DNA of 64,000 nucleotides. It comes from Palsa-504 sp963834685 (GTDB taxonomy: Bacteria; Actinomycetota; Actinomycetes; Streptosporangiales; Streptosporangiaceae). Position numbers and translations under genes: made by a program. Shown here piece after piece: positions 16,819 to 25,476 of this stretch. How positions within the stretch are numbered: the stretch's first letter is position 1; each line of letters begins with the position of its first letter. The notes under the pieces were generated by a model. That model was given only the letters and a program-made list of their open reading frames with translations, did no database searches and was not told where the DNA came from. The stretch covers positions 248,001-312,000 of the forward strand of contig CAWICW010000032.1 in assembly GCA_963834685.1 (NCBI GenBank), given 5' to 3'.

Positions 16819-19356
16819 CTATGAGGCCTGCCGGTCGCGGGCCTGGCAGCGTAGCGCCCGCAGCACGTCGTCCCGGCCCTCCATGAGCAGGCGGTGCAGC
16901 GCGGCGGGCGGCTCGGCCCGGGCGATGTAGTCGTCGGTGGCCTGGACCGTCTCCTGGGAGATCGCGCACACCAGGTAAGCGCCGCTGACGAAGTCCTGGG
17001 CCATGGCCGAGGACCAGTTCCGCCACGCCTCGCCTATCGCCTCGAAGTAGGAGTCCCGGTACGGCTCGATCAGCTCGGGGTGGTCCAGGTCGACGAAGCC
17101 GGCCAGCGCGGCCCGGAACATCGCGATGGTCAGCTCGCCGCCGGCGAGCATTCGCCAGGCCGCCTGCTTGGCCTCGGCCGTGGGAATCGCCGCGCGGCAG
17201 GTCGCCGCGTGCCGTTCGCCCGCGTCGGTCGCGTCGCGGGCCAGCTCCGCGTCGATCTCGGTCGGCCCGAAGGCCCGCGGCCCGCCGCGGCTCACCAGCC
17301 GCCCCAGCAGCGCCCAGCGCAGGTCGGTGTCGACGGTGAGCCCGTCGAGCCGCACCGTGCCGTCCAGCAGCTCGGCTAGGAGCGCGAGGTCATCGGCGGA
17401 GCTGGCGACGCCCGCGAAGGCGCGGACGTAGGCCAGCTGCGCGTCCGAGCCGGCCGGCGCCGTACGGAGCAGGTCGCGCAGCACGCTGGCCATCAGGGCC
17501 AGCCCGGTCTCCCGCCAGCCGGGGTCGGCGAACCGGCGCGCCGCCTGACCTGCCTGGCGCAGCAGCGTCTGGACCACGCTGATGTCGGCCACCGAGGAGA
17601 CGCCCGACAGGACCAGCCGGACGTAGTCGCGCGCCGCCATCTCGCCGTCGCGGCACATGTCCCATGCGGCCGCCCAGCACAGCGCCGCGGGCAGCGACTC
17701 GCTGAACGACCCGATGGAGGAGTCGACCAGCGTCTGCAGCGAGTGATCGTCGAGCCGGATCTTGGCGTAGGTGAGGTCGTCGTCGTTCACCAGGACCAGG
17801 TCCGGGCGCCGCTGCCCGGCCAGCTCCGCGATCACCGTGCGCGGCCCGGCCACGTCGGTCTCCACCTGGAGGCGGCGCGACAGGCCCGCCTCGGTCCGGT
17901 CGTACAGGCCGATCGCGATCCGGTGCGACCGCAGCAGGGGGTGGGTCGGGGCGGCTTCCTGTTCCACCGCGAACTCGGTGAACCGGCCCTCGGAATCCAC
18001 CGCATAGGACGGCCGCAGCGTGTTCACCCCGGCGGTCTCCAGCCATTCCCGTGACCACGACGCCAGGTCACGGCCCGAGGTCTGCTCCAGCGCGGCGAGC
18101 AGGTCCGCCAGCGTCGCGTTGCCCCACGCGTGCGCGCCGAAATACTTACGCACGCCGTCCAGGAAGTTTTCCCGCCCGACGTAGGCCACCAGTTGCTTGA
18201 GCACCGATGCGCCCTTGGCGTACGTGATCCCGTCGAAATTGACCTCGACCGCGTGGATGTCCGGGATGTCGGCCGCGATCGGATGGGTGGACGGCAGCTG
18301 ATCCTGCCGGTAGGCCCAGGACTTGTACAGCTGCGCGAACGTCGTCCAGGCCGACGTCCAGCGCGTCGCCTCGGCCTGGGCCAGCGTGCCCGCCCAGGTA
18401 GCGAACGACTCGTTCAGCCACAGGTCGTCCCACCAGCGCATCGTGACCAGGTCGCCGAACCACATATGCGCCATTTCGTGCAGGATGGTTTCGCCGCGCG
18501 CTTCCCGGGCGAAATCGGTGACCCGCGACCGGAAAATGTAGGACTCCAGGAACGTGACGCAGCCCGCATTCTCCATCGCGCCCTCTTTGAATTCGGGCAC
18601 GAAAAGCTGGTCATACTTCCCGAACGGATACTTTATTCCGAACGAATTGTGGTAGAAGTCGAAGCCCTGGCGGGTCACCTCCAGGATCTCGTCCGGGTCG
18701 AGGTAGGAGGCCAGCGACTGACGGCAGAACACTCCCAGCGGGATGCCGTCGTGCTCGTCGCGGACCACGTGGTACGGACCGGCCGCGACGGCGGTGATGT
18801 AGGTCGGCATGACCGGCGTGGGCGGGAAGTGCCAGCGCAGCGCCTCGCCGTCCGCGAGGCTCGACTCGGGAGCCATGTTCGAGACCACCAGCCAGTCCGC
18901 CGGGGCAGTCACCGCCAGCTCGTACGTCGCCTTCATGTCGGGCTGGTCGAAGCACGCGTACACCCGGTGCGCGTCGAACGTCTCCAGGTCCGAGTAGAGG
19001 TAGACCCGGCCGTCGGCCGGGTCGGTAAACCGGTGCAGCCCTTCGCCGCTGCGCGAGTAGGCGCAGTCGGCCACCACCCGCAGCACGTTGCTGGCCGCCA
19101 GCCTCTCCAGGGTGATCCGGTCGCCGTCGAAGGCGTCCAGGCTGACCGGCTCCCCGTTCAGGGTGATCTCACGCACCGCGGGGGCGGTCAGGTTGATGAA
19201 GCTGGCCGAGCCCGGCGCGGCGCAGTCGAACCTGATCACGCTGACCGAGCCGAACACCTCGTCGCCGCCCGTGAGGTCGAGGTCCACGTGGTACGAGGCG
19301 ACGGTGATGAGCGCCGAGCGGACCGCCGCCTCGTCGCGGGTCAGGTTCGATGTCAC
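16819..19356 (-). CDS. pepN: aminopeptidase N (M1 metallopeptidase)
   Basis: 845 residues from a GTG start. The substrate-binding GAMEN motif lies at about residue 260. The zinc site HEMAHMWFGDL starts at His292, and the third ligand Glu is in WLNESFA about 20 residues on. The ERAP1-like C-terminal helical domain is complete. It removes N-terminal amino acids from peptides in the cytoplasm. Length matches actinobacterial PepN (about 850). It stands alone, divergent from the nitroreductase gene. Confidence 0.96.
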   Translation of the reverse strand: MTSNLTRDEAAVRSALITVASYHVDLDLTGGDEVFGSVSVIRFDCAAPGSASFINLTAPAVREITLNGEPVSLDAFDGDRITLERLAASNVLRVVADCAYSRSGEGLHRFTDPADGRVYLYSDLETFDAHRVYACFDQPDMKATYELAVTAPADWLVVSNMAPESSLADGEALRWHFPPTPVMPTYITAVAAGPYHVVRDEHDGIPLGVFCRQSLASYLDPDEILEVTRQGFDFYHNSFGIKYPFGKYDQLFVPEFKEGAMENAGCVTFLESYIFRSRVTDFAREARGETILHEMAHMWFGDLVTMRWWDDLWLNESFATWAGTLAQAEATRWTSAWTTFAQLYKSWAYRQDQLPSTHPIAADIPDIHAVEVNFDGITYAKGASVLKQLVAYVGRENFLDGVRKYFGAHAWGNATLADLLAALEQTSGRDLASWSREWLETAGVNTLRPSYAVDSEGRFTEFAVEQEAAPTHPLLRSHRIAIGLYDRTEAGLSRRLQVETDVAGPRTVIAELAGQRRPDLVLVNDDDLTYAKIRLDDHSLQTLVDSSIGSFSESLPAALCWAAAWDMCRDGEMAARDYVRLVLSGVSSVADISVVQTLLRQAGQAARRFADPGWRETGLALMASVLRDLLRTAPAGSDAQLAYVRAFAGVASSADDLALLAELLDGTVRLDGLTVDTDLRWALLGRLVSRGGPRAFGPTEIDAELARDATDAGERHAATCRAAIPTAEAKQAAWRMLAGGELTIAMFRAALAGFVDLDHPELIEPYRDSYFEAIGEAWRNWSSAMAQDFVSGAYLVCAISQETVQATDDYIARAEPPAALHRLLMEGRDDVLRALRCQARDRQAS

Positions 19357-19466
19357 CAGTTGGTCCCTTCGTCCTCTGGTCGGCCCTGCGCGGAATTCAA
19401 GGCGATGACGGGCGGTTGACGCTGCCGGGGCCAGCGGAGCCGGCTTATTCGTAGTAAGGAGTGCGC

Positions 19467-20084
19467 ATGACCGAGCAGGAGCCTACGCGTGTCGACTTCT
19501 GGTTCGACCCTATCTGCCCGTGGGCGTGGATCACTTCACGCTGGATGCTTGAGGTACAGCAGGTCCGGCCGGTCACCACGAGCTGGCACGTGATGAGCCT
19601 GTCCGTGCTCAACGAGGACAAGGAAGACCTGCCCGAGCGGTACCGGGAGGGCTTGCGGTCGGCGTGGGGCCCGGTCCGGGTCCTCATCGCGGCCGAGCAG
19701 GCCTACGGCCCGGAGGTCCTGCTGCCGCTGTACACCGCGCTCGGGAACCGGTTCCACCTGGAGAAGGCGCCGCGGGACGCCGAGACGATCACCGCCGCGC
19801 TGGCCGAGGCCGGCCTGCCCGCCAGCCTGGCGGCCGCGATGGACTCCACCGAGTACGACGCGGCGGTGCGCGCCTCGCACACCGAGGGTATCGAGCGGGT
19901 CGGGTACGAAGTCGGCACGCCGGTCATCTCGGTCGGCGAGATGTCGGTGTTCGGCCCCGTCGTATCGCCGATCCCGCGCGGCGAGGCCGCCGGGCGGCTG
20001 TGGGATGGCGTGCTCCTGATCTCGGGCGTGGACGGCTTCTTCGAGCTGAAGAGGTCCCGGACCCGCGACCCGATCTTCGACTGA
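19467..20084 (+). CDS. DsbA-like oxidoreductase, mycothiol-dependent nitroreductase type (Rv2466c-like)
   Basis: 205 residues. The ATG at 19467 lies 5 bp after AAGGAG; an in-frame GTG at 19461 overlaps that site and was rejected. The opening VDFWFDPICPWAWITSRWM is the characteristic thioredoxin-fold start with a CPWAW active site holding a single Cys. This is the pattern of Rv2466c, which uses mycothiol to reduce nitro drugs and responds to oxidative stress. Conserved GTPVISVGEMSVFGPV is the cis-Pro region. The physiological substrate is not known from sequence. Confidence 0.87.
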   Translation: MTEQEPTRVDFWFDPICPWAWITSRWMLEVQQVRPVTTSWHVMSLSVLNEDKEDLPERYREGLRSAWGPVRVLIAAEQAYGPEVLLPLYTALGNRFHLEKAPRDAETITAALAEAGLPASLAAAMDSTEYDAAVRASHTEGIERVGYEVGTPVISVGEMSVFGPVVSPIPRGEAAGRLWDGVLLISGVDGFFELKRSRTRDPIFD

Positions 20085-20159
20085 GTCCTCTTATCAGAGG
20101 TTCGGGCCCGCTCGGCGGCTGCCCGTCTGCGCACGGGGCCGGTCTGGCAGACTGGCCCC

Positions 20160-20630
20160 GTGCGTGTCTACCTGGGATCAGATCACGCGGGTTTCGAGCT
20201 GAAGACCCGCCTCATCGAGTGGCTGACCGGGGCCGGGCACGACCCGGTGGACTGCGGCCCGAAGACGTACGTCGAGGACGACGACTACCCGCCCTACGTG
20301 ATGAGCGCCGCCCACGGCGTCATCAACGACCCGGGCAGCCTGGGCGTCGTGATCGGCGGCTCGGGCAATGGCGAGCAGATCGCCGTGAACAAGATCCCCG
20401 GCGTCCGCGCGGCGGTGGCCTGGACCGACCAGACCGCCCGGCTGGCCCGCCTGCACAACGACGCCAACGTGCTCAGCCTCGGCGCGCGCATGTACAGCGT
20501 CGACGACGCGATCGGCTTCACCCAGATCTTCGTGTCCACCCCGTTCTCCGGCGAGGCGCGGCACGCCCGGCGCCTGGCCGAGATCGCCGGCTACGAGAAG
20601 ACCGGCGAGCTCCCGCCCCGGCCGGCCTAG
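20160..20630 (+). CDS. rpiB: ribose-5-phosphate isomerase B
   Basis: 156 residues from a GTG at 20160. It interconverts ribose-5-phosphate and ribulose-5-phosphate in the pentose phosphate pathway. Family motifs are present: LGSDHAGFELK at the N-terminus, GGSGNGEQIAVNKIPGVRAA (phosphate/anion-hole loop), NDANVLSLGARM. The actinobacterial form uses an acidic residue in place of the E. coli catalytic Cys. The stop overlaps by 2 bases the stop of a minus-strand GNAT remnant. Confidence 0.94.
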   Translation: MRVYLGSDHAGFELKTRLIEWLTGAGHDPVDCGPKTYVEDDDYPPYVMSAAHGVINDPGSLGVVIGGSGNGEQIAVNKIPGVRAAVAWTDQTARLARLHNDANVLSLGARMYSVDDAIGFTQIFVSTPFSGEARHARRLAEIAGYEKTGELPPRPA

Positions 20631-20725
20631 AGGCTCAGCCGGAACACCATCAGGGTGGACCGCCCGGTCGGCCAGTCGCGATCGGGCTGCCGCACATAGC
20701 CCCGCCGCCGGTAGGGCGGATCAGT
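20627..20725 (-). pseudogene. 3' end of a GNAT acetyltransferase gene (remnant)
   Basis: Read on the minus strand, the last 31 codons before a TAG at 20627-20629 encode DPPYRRRGYVRQ then PDRDW ... TLMVFRLSL, which looks like the C-terminal strand of a GNAT protein. No N-terminal part or start codon exists upstream in this frame; the sequence runs into the low-complexity gene at 20746. It is therefore a 5'-truncated leftover. Confidence 0.45.
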
Positions 20726-20745
20726 GGTCCGGTTGGCCCCGGCCG

Positions 20746-21140
20746 TCAGCGGGACCCGCGGCCTCGCCCCGACCGCCGCGATCGCCGCCGTGCGCCGCCC
20801 GGCCGCCCCGGCCCGCCGTCGGTCCGCTCGCTCTCCCGCCTCGCGTCGGACCGGGCCCCCTCACGGCGCCGGTCGTCGCCCCCGGCCTGCCCCAACGCCG
20901 CCTCCGCACCGCCCGCCGGAACAGGCGCCGGAACGACAGGCGCCGGAACGACAGGCTCCGGACGACAGGCTCCGGAACGACAGGCTCCGGAACCGGCGCG
21001 CCCGCACCCGCCGGAAGCGCCGGGGCAGCCGGCAGGCCGCGCACCGCGTCGGCTTCGGCTGCCTCGGCGCAGGCCAGGTGCTCCGCGCGCGGCCGGGACA
21101 CGTCCCGGGCCCGCATCGCGGCGCTGGTCGTCACCTTCAT
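20746..21140 (-). pseudogene. small hypothetical gene with a frameshift inside a 15-bp repeat
   Basis: The minus-strand start is ATG 21140, encoding MKVTTSAAMRARDVSRPRAE and an Ala-rich segment, then a pentapeptide repeat PEPVV/PAPVV. One 15-bp unit lacks an A (plus strand GGACG instead of GGAACG near 20961), which shifts the frame. The two frames join into one sensible protein of about 131 residues, ending in a charged Arg/Gly/Glu tail (GRGRGSR) at 20746. No family is recognised. The shift could be real slippage in the repeat or an assembly indel. Confidence 0.5.
20925..20996. repeat. 15-bp tandem repeat
   Basis: Five units of the type GGCTCCGGAACGACA / GGCGCCGGAACGACA lie in a row. One unit at 20954-20967 is 14 bp long, lacking one A, and causes the frameshift in the overlapping small gene. 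Confidence 0.8.
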
Positions 21141-21215
21141 CGCCGCCACGAGGCCATTGTCGCAGGCCCGGTATCCCGTTGGACAACCCCGTACGGGCCG
21201 GGCAAAGTGGAGCCC

Positions 21216-21536
21216 ATGCCGGGGGACGAGCCAGGCCGTACGCTCTGGCGGCATCGCAACTTCCTGCTGCTGTGGAGCGGGCAGACGGTCAGCGAGATGG
21301 GCTCGGCCGTCACCCAGCTCGCGCTCCCGCTGACCGCGGTGGTCGTGCTCCGGGCCTCCACCTTCGAGGTCGGCCTGCTGGTCGCGGCGGCGACCCTCGC
21401 GTTCGCGGGCAGCGGCTGGCCGGCTGGTGGGTGTACTTCTCCCCCCTGCGCGGGATGCCCACAGCACGGCGAGTGGCTCGCCGCGGTACCCCGCCCCGTG
21501 CCGCGATGCGACTGGTTTAGACCGTCCGGCCCCTGA
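21216..21536 (+). pseudogene. MFS transporter with an internal deletion
   Basis: The frame starts at ATG 21216 with a textbook MFS exporter head (WRHRNFLLLWSGQTVSEMGS ... STFEVGLLVAAATLAFA, first 66 residues). It then jumps at about 21412. Immediately after the break a shifted frame encodes AGWWVYFSPLRGMPT, which resembles the last membrane helix and tail of the same family. About 300 codons between the two ends are missing and the frame is lost. The remaining frame stops at 21536. It is non-functional as a transporter and divergent from the small repeat gene. Confidence 0.65.
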
Positions 21537-21567
21537 TCGACTACAGTGTGCCTCTGCCAAAGTTCAC

Positions 21568-21666
21568 GTCATGCAAAGAGCCCGCTGTGGTTGCTGACCT
21601 GACCTCCTGCACCGGCCGCTCGCGCAGGCCCAGGGGGCCTGCCCTCGCGGGCCGGTATTGCATGAC
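21568..21666. promoter_or_regulatory. nested inverted repeats upstream of the SpoIIE-type phosphatase
   Basis: Three concentric inverted repeats occupy 99 bp. The outer pair is GTCATGCAA (21568-21576) with TTGCATGAC (21658-21666). The middle pair is ACCGGCC (21611-21617) with GGCCGGT (21650-21656). The inner pair is GCAGGCCC (21624-21631) with GGGCCTGC (21635-21642) around a 3-nt loop. On the plus strand this would fold into a long branched or interrupted hairpin ending 18 bp before the phosphatase start. It could be a structured leader, a small RNA or a degenerate mobile-element footprint. Confidence 0.55.
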
Positions 21667-21683
21667 TTCACAGGGCGCGCATC

Positions 21684-22802
21684 ATGGTTAACCCGTCACC
21701 GATCCATGGCCGCCGCCGCGCGGGGCGGATCGTCGGGGTCCTCCGGGTTCTGCGTGCCCAGCTGACCAAGCAGTTCATCACCAGGAACCGGCGGATGGCG
21801 TTCATCTTGTCGGTCGCGGTGATCGTCATCTCGGTGGGCGCCGTGCACGTCTCGGTGTGGTGGTTCTCGCCCGGCGTGATGATCTTGCCGATCCTGGCCG
21901 GCGGCCTGCTGATGTGGCCCCGGGCGCTGCACATCTTCTTCGCCGTCGTCGCCGGCGCGGTGATCTACAACGTGGTCAAGGGCAAGGCCGGCGCCGGGAT
22001 CGTGGCCACCATCGTGCTGACCGCCGTCTTCGCCGACGTCCTGGCCCGGACCCGCAAGAAGCTCGGCGTCCAGGGCCTGCGCGGCGACCGGATGCTGCTG
22101 GAGCTGCGGGACCGCATCCAGGCCCAGGGCAAGCTGCCCTCGCTGGGCGAGGGATGGGGCTCGTCGGTGGTGCTCAAGCCGGCCGGCGGCTCTTCGTTCG
22201 GCGGCGATTTCGTGGTGTCGTTCTGCGACGGCAAGACGCTCGAGGTCGCCCTGGTCGACGTGTCCGGCAAGGGCATCGACGCCGGGACCAGGGCCCTGCT
22301 GTTGTCCGGCGCCTTCGGCGGGCTGCTCGGCTCGGTGCCGAGAGAGGAGTTCCTGCCCGCCTGCAACGCCTACATGCGGCGCGGCGCGGCCGCGGAGGGC
22401 TTCGTCACCGCGGTGCACCTGTCGCTCGACCTGGCCTCGGGCGAGTACGTGATCTCCTCGGCCGGGCATCCGCCCGCCGTGCACTACGACGCGGCGGCGG
22501 GTCGCTGGCGCCTGACCAAGGCCCACGGGATCGTGCTCGGCGTGCTCCCCGACCTGCGCGGGGCCGCGGCCGAGACCGAGCGCGGCGTGCTGCAGCGCGG
22601 CGACGCGCTGATGCTCTACACCGACGGGCTGGTAGAGGCACCCGGCCGTGACATCGACGCCGGCACCGACCGCCTGCTCGGCGAGGCCGAACGCATGCTG
22701 ACCAGCGGCTTCAAGGCCGGTGCCCCAGCCCTGGTAGCCAACCTGCAGCGCGCGAGCGGCGGCTCCGACGACTGCGCGCTGGTCCTCATCTGGCGGACCT
22801 AG
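21684..22802 (+). CDS. membrane-anchored PP2C/SpoIIE-type serine phosphatase
   Basis: 372 residues. The N-terminal 40 residues are basic, followed by three hydrophobic segments (about 36-115: MAFILSVAVIVISVGAV; GVMILPILAGGLLMW; IVATIVLTAVFADVL). The SpoIIE domain spans about 155-370, with metal-binding motifs SFGGDFVVSF, LVDVSGKGIDAG, LYTDGLVEAPG and SDDCALVLIW. It removes phosphate from Ser/Thr on a target protein, typically an anti-anti-sigma factor, at the membrane. No RsbW/SpoIIAA partner is adjacent. The leader carries a large inverted-repeat structure. Confidence 0.9.
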   Translation: MVNPSPIHGRRRAGRIVGVLRVLRAQLTKQFITRNRRMAFILSVAVIVISVGAVHVSVWWFSPGVMILPILAGGLLMWPRALHIFFAVVAGAVIYNVVKGKAGAGIVATIVLTAVFADVLARTRKKLGVQGLRGDRMLLELRDRIQAQGKLPSLGEGWGSSVVLKPAGGSSFGGDFVVSFCDGKTLEVALVDVSGKGIDAGTRALLLSGAFGGLLGSVPREEFLPACNAYMRRGAAAEGFVTAVHLSLDLASGEYVISSAGHPPAVHYDAAAGRWRLTKAHGIVLGVLPDLRGAAAETERGVLQRGDALMLYTDGLVEAPGRDIDAGTDRLLGEAERMLTSGFKAGAPALVANLQRASGGSDDCALVLIWRT

Positions 22803-22807
22803 CGGGC

Positions 22808-25021
22808 TTACCGGTGGGCTAGGGTCTCGGCCCGGGCGAGCAGGGCGTTGCCCTGGGAGATGAGCTTCTGGGCCGGCCTGGCGCTGATCGGGGTGTTGCC
22901 GAACTCGGCGCCGATCAGCAGGGTCTGCATCCGCCCGGCCAGGGTGTCGCGCGCCGCGCCGAGCGTCCGCAGCTGGTTCTCGATGCTGATGTAGGTGGCG
23001 TCGCCGGCGGAGTTGCTGGCCAGGGCCCGGGTAGAGGCGGCCAGCGTGGCCCGGCCGAACTCCCCGACCGCCGCCTCGAGCTGGGTGTAGACCCGGCTCA
23101 GCTTGTTCAGCGTCGGGTAGTTGGTCAGCATGGCAGGCGGCAGCGCCGACGACTGGATGACGTCGCCGAGGACCACGCCGTCCGGGGTGTAGTCATCCTT
23201 GAGCCCGAGCAGGGCCATCATCGTGGGCTGGATGTCGGTGTGGTCGGACCAGATCGCCTTGTTGACGCCCGTCCGCACCACGCCGGGCCCGACCAGGCCG
23301 AGCCAGGTCGTGTTGATCTCCGGCGCCACGTCGCCGTGGTTCCACGCGTCCTGCCCGCTCGGCTCGCTGACGCACGAGCTTCCGCACCTGGCCGACCCGC
23401 TGCTCAGCCAGAAGTCCGGGTTGGCGAACAGGGCGAACGTACCGGTTCGTTTCGGATCTCCGGTGATCATGTGCAGGATGTTCATTTCGACCGGGCCGGC
23501 CAGGTAGTCGGTCAGCGGGACGGTCTGCCCGGTGGCCAGGTCGTCCGCCCTGAGCCCGGCCGCGGCACGCTCCATCGCCCGCACCGCGGCCGACGTCGCG
23601 GACGGCTGTCCGTGCACGTAGATGACCGGTGCGGAGTCGGCCTCCACGTCGAAGGGGGTGGTGACGCCCTTGGCCGCCAGCATCCCGGTCAGGTTGCCGT
23701 CCACCTCGCCGGCCTTGCTGTAGGAGCAGGTGATCGTCACGCCGTTGCAGTCGGCCGGGGTGGGTGAGGAGCCGACGAAGTGGTCGCCCTCGTCGGCGGT
23801 GATCACGAACAGCGTGTTGGCCTTGGTGATCCCGGCCGCGGCCAGGTCGTTGAAGAACGTGCCGAACGCCGCGTTCTCCCGCCGCAGCTGGCTCTCGTAG
23901 GTGGCGCTGCCCGAACCCAGGCCGGCCCCGGTGGTCCAGTTGTCGTGCACGTCGGACAGGTAGGTGAAGGTGACGGGGATGCCGTGCGTCTGCATGTCCA
24001 GGGTGTAGGCCAGTCCCACCGGGCCGATCAGCCCGTCGTACCCGGGGAAGCCGATGTCGCCGGTCGGGTCCTTGATGACGTTCCCGTTCAGGTCGCGTAC
24101 CGGGCCGGACGGGCTGATCACCGGCTGGATGAACTTGTTGCCGAACAACGCCTGGTAGCCGGCGTAGCCGCCCGGCTCGTCGGGCAGCAGGTCAGGCACC
24201 CCGCCCTTAGCGCAGACCGGCGAGCCGTGCGCGCAGTGCACGGACAGGCCCATGAAGTCGGCCGCGGCCTTGTTCGCCAGCTTGGGGTTCTCGGCCTCCT
24301 TGGCCTCGGGCGAGTTGGCCCCGTACACCAGCGGGATGTCGGGCAGGGTGTTCTCGAGCTCGGTGTCGGCCGCTGCCACCGAGCCGAAGTCGCACCCCGC
24401 TCGGGTGTAAGGCACCCACGGCGCCGGGGCGTTCTTGCCCTGCGCGGTGACCAGCGTGTAGTCGCTGTCGCCGACCGGGGCGCTGGTCGTGGTGTTGTAG
24501 TCGACGACCGGGTTGGTCCAGTAGGCGAACGACCCGGCCGTGTGGGTGGACCCGCTCGGCGTGTAGTAGTTGTACTCGTTCGCGATCGGCAGGCCCTGGT
24601 CGCTGCCGTACAGGCCGGTCTCGGAGGTCACGATGTCGTCGGCCGTGTGCGCGATCAGCGGCGTGTGCTCGCGGGCGATCAGCGTCCCGTTGCCGGTGAT
24701 GAAGTTGAGCAGGTTCGGCATCTGCTCCAGGTCGCTGGGCACGTTCGGGTTGTCCCGGGTGTAGTGCACGTTGTCGAACTGGATGTAGATGACGTGCTTG
24801 ACCGAGGACCCGTTGGCGCCCAGGGCGCAGGTCGTGGTGGCCGGATCCGGGGCGGCCGGGGCCGTGGGCGCGGCCCCGGCCGGCCCGGCCAGCATGCCGA
24901 GCACCACGGCGCCGCCCGCGGCGACGGTCAGCGGCCCGGCCAGCAGGCGGCCCCGGCGGGAAACGGGACTTCTCCGGGGGGCCCGTCCGGCGAGCCCGTT
25001 CGTCAGCCTCGTGGCGGCCAT
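22808..25021 (-). CDS. secreted phosphoesterase of the alkaline phosphatase superfamily
   Basis: 737 residues with a signal peptide of about 50 residues: basic start (RRSPVSRRGRL), hydrophobic core LTVAAGGAVVLGML, and probable cleavage after AGAA. The mature part begins with the metal-site strand KHVIYIQFDNVHYTRDN; the canonical nucleophile Thr/Ser region seems to be in the EHTPLIAHTADDIVTSETG segment. The second metal cluster lies in ITADEGDHF and ISDH-like WSDHTDIQPTMMALLGL. It hydrolyses a phosphate ester outside the cytoplasm; the substrate is unknown. The C-terminal 100 residues form a helical tail. Confidence 0.8.
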   Translation of the reverse strand: MAATRLTNGLAGRAPRRSPVSRRGRLLAGPLTVAAGGAVVLGMLAGPAGAAPTAPAAPDPATTTCALGANGSSVKHVIYIQFDNVHYTRDNPNVPSDLEQMPNLLNFITGNGTLIAREHTPLIAHTADDIVTSETGLYGSDQGLPIANEYNYYTPSGSTHTAGSFAYWTNPVVDYNTTTSAPVGDSDYTLVTAQGKNAPAPWVPYTRAGCDFGSVAAADTELENTLPDIPLVYGANSPEAKEAENPKLANKAAADFMGLSVHCAHGSPVCAKGGVPDLLPDEPGGYAGYQALFGNKFIQPVISPSGPVRDLNGNVIKDPTGDIGFPGYDGLIGPVGLAYTLDMQTHGIPVTFTYLSDVHDNWTTGAGLGSGSATYESQLRRENAAFGTFFNDLAAAGITKANTLFVITADEGDHFVGSSPTPADCNGVTITCSYSKAGEVDGNLTGMLAAKGVTTPFDVEADSAPVIYVHGQPSATSAAVRAMERAAAGLRADDLATGQTVPLTDYLAGPVEMNILHMITGDPKRTGTFALFANPDFWLSSGSARCGSSCVSEPSGQDAWNHGDVAPEINTTWLGLVGPGVVRTGVNKAIWSDHTDIQPTMMALLGLKDDYTPDGVVLGDVIQSSALPPAMLTNYPTLNKLSRVYTQLEAAVGEFGRATLAASTRALASNSAGDATYISIENQLRTLGAARDTLAGRMQTLLIGAEFGNTPISARPAQKLISQGNALLARAETLAHR

Positions 25022-25476
25022 GGGCGACTACCTCCACCTGCATCGGAATACGCCTGTCCCCCGCGCGCGGCAGCGGTCGGGGGAACCATCGAGTATGGGT
25101 GCGAAGGAGAGCAAAGCGCTGGCCACGGAACGAGCCGGCCAACATGATGATAAGACCGGAGGAATATCCGCAGGTGGTACGACGCGCCGGCGATCAGGTG
25201 CCAGGGGATGACGCGGGCGCGGGCCGCGGACGCGCGGCCCGCGCCCGGCCGCTCCGTCAATGGCATTACCCCGAAACTGACATTCACGTCAGGTGTATTT
25301 ACGTAGCATAACGTTGTTCGGTGATGCAAACTATTTTCCTCGCAGCGTAACCTGTGCGAACAGTAGTGAACACCTCACCCCCGGAGGGCCGGGCAGTGCG
25401 CTTAACCGACGTCGCTGTCATGTGACGCACGCGTCATTGTTTGCAATTAAATGTGCATTCCCTGGAAAATGACGAG
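25022..25476. promoter_or_regulatory. divergent intergenic region upstream of the hopanoid operon
   Basis: 455 bp without a convincing gene separate the minus-strand phosphoesterase from hpnC. It contains a very stable hairpin at 25215-25246 and then an AT-rich stretch (25265-25350, for example CGTAGCATAACGTTG and GATGCAAACTATTTTCC) that is the likely promoter zone for hpnC. No recognisable sigma or regulator consensus can be assigned with confidence. Confidence 0.5.
25215..25246. terminator. 14-bp perfect GC hairpin between divergent genes
   Basis: Arms GGGCGCGGGCCGCG (25215-25228) and CGCGGCCCGCGCCC (25233-25246) flank the loop GACG. No T-tract follows on either strand. In a divergent promoter region a classical terminator role is odd, so it may be an attenuator, insulator or protein site. 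Confidence 0.45.
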
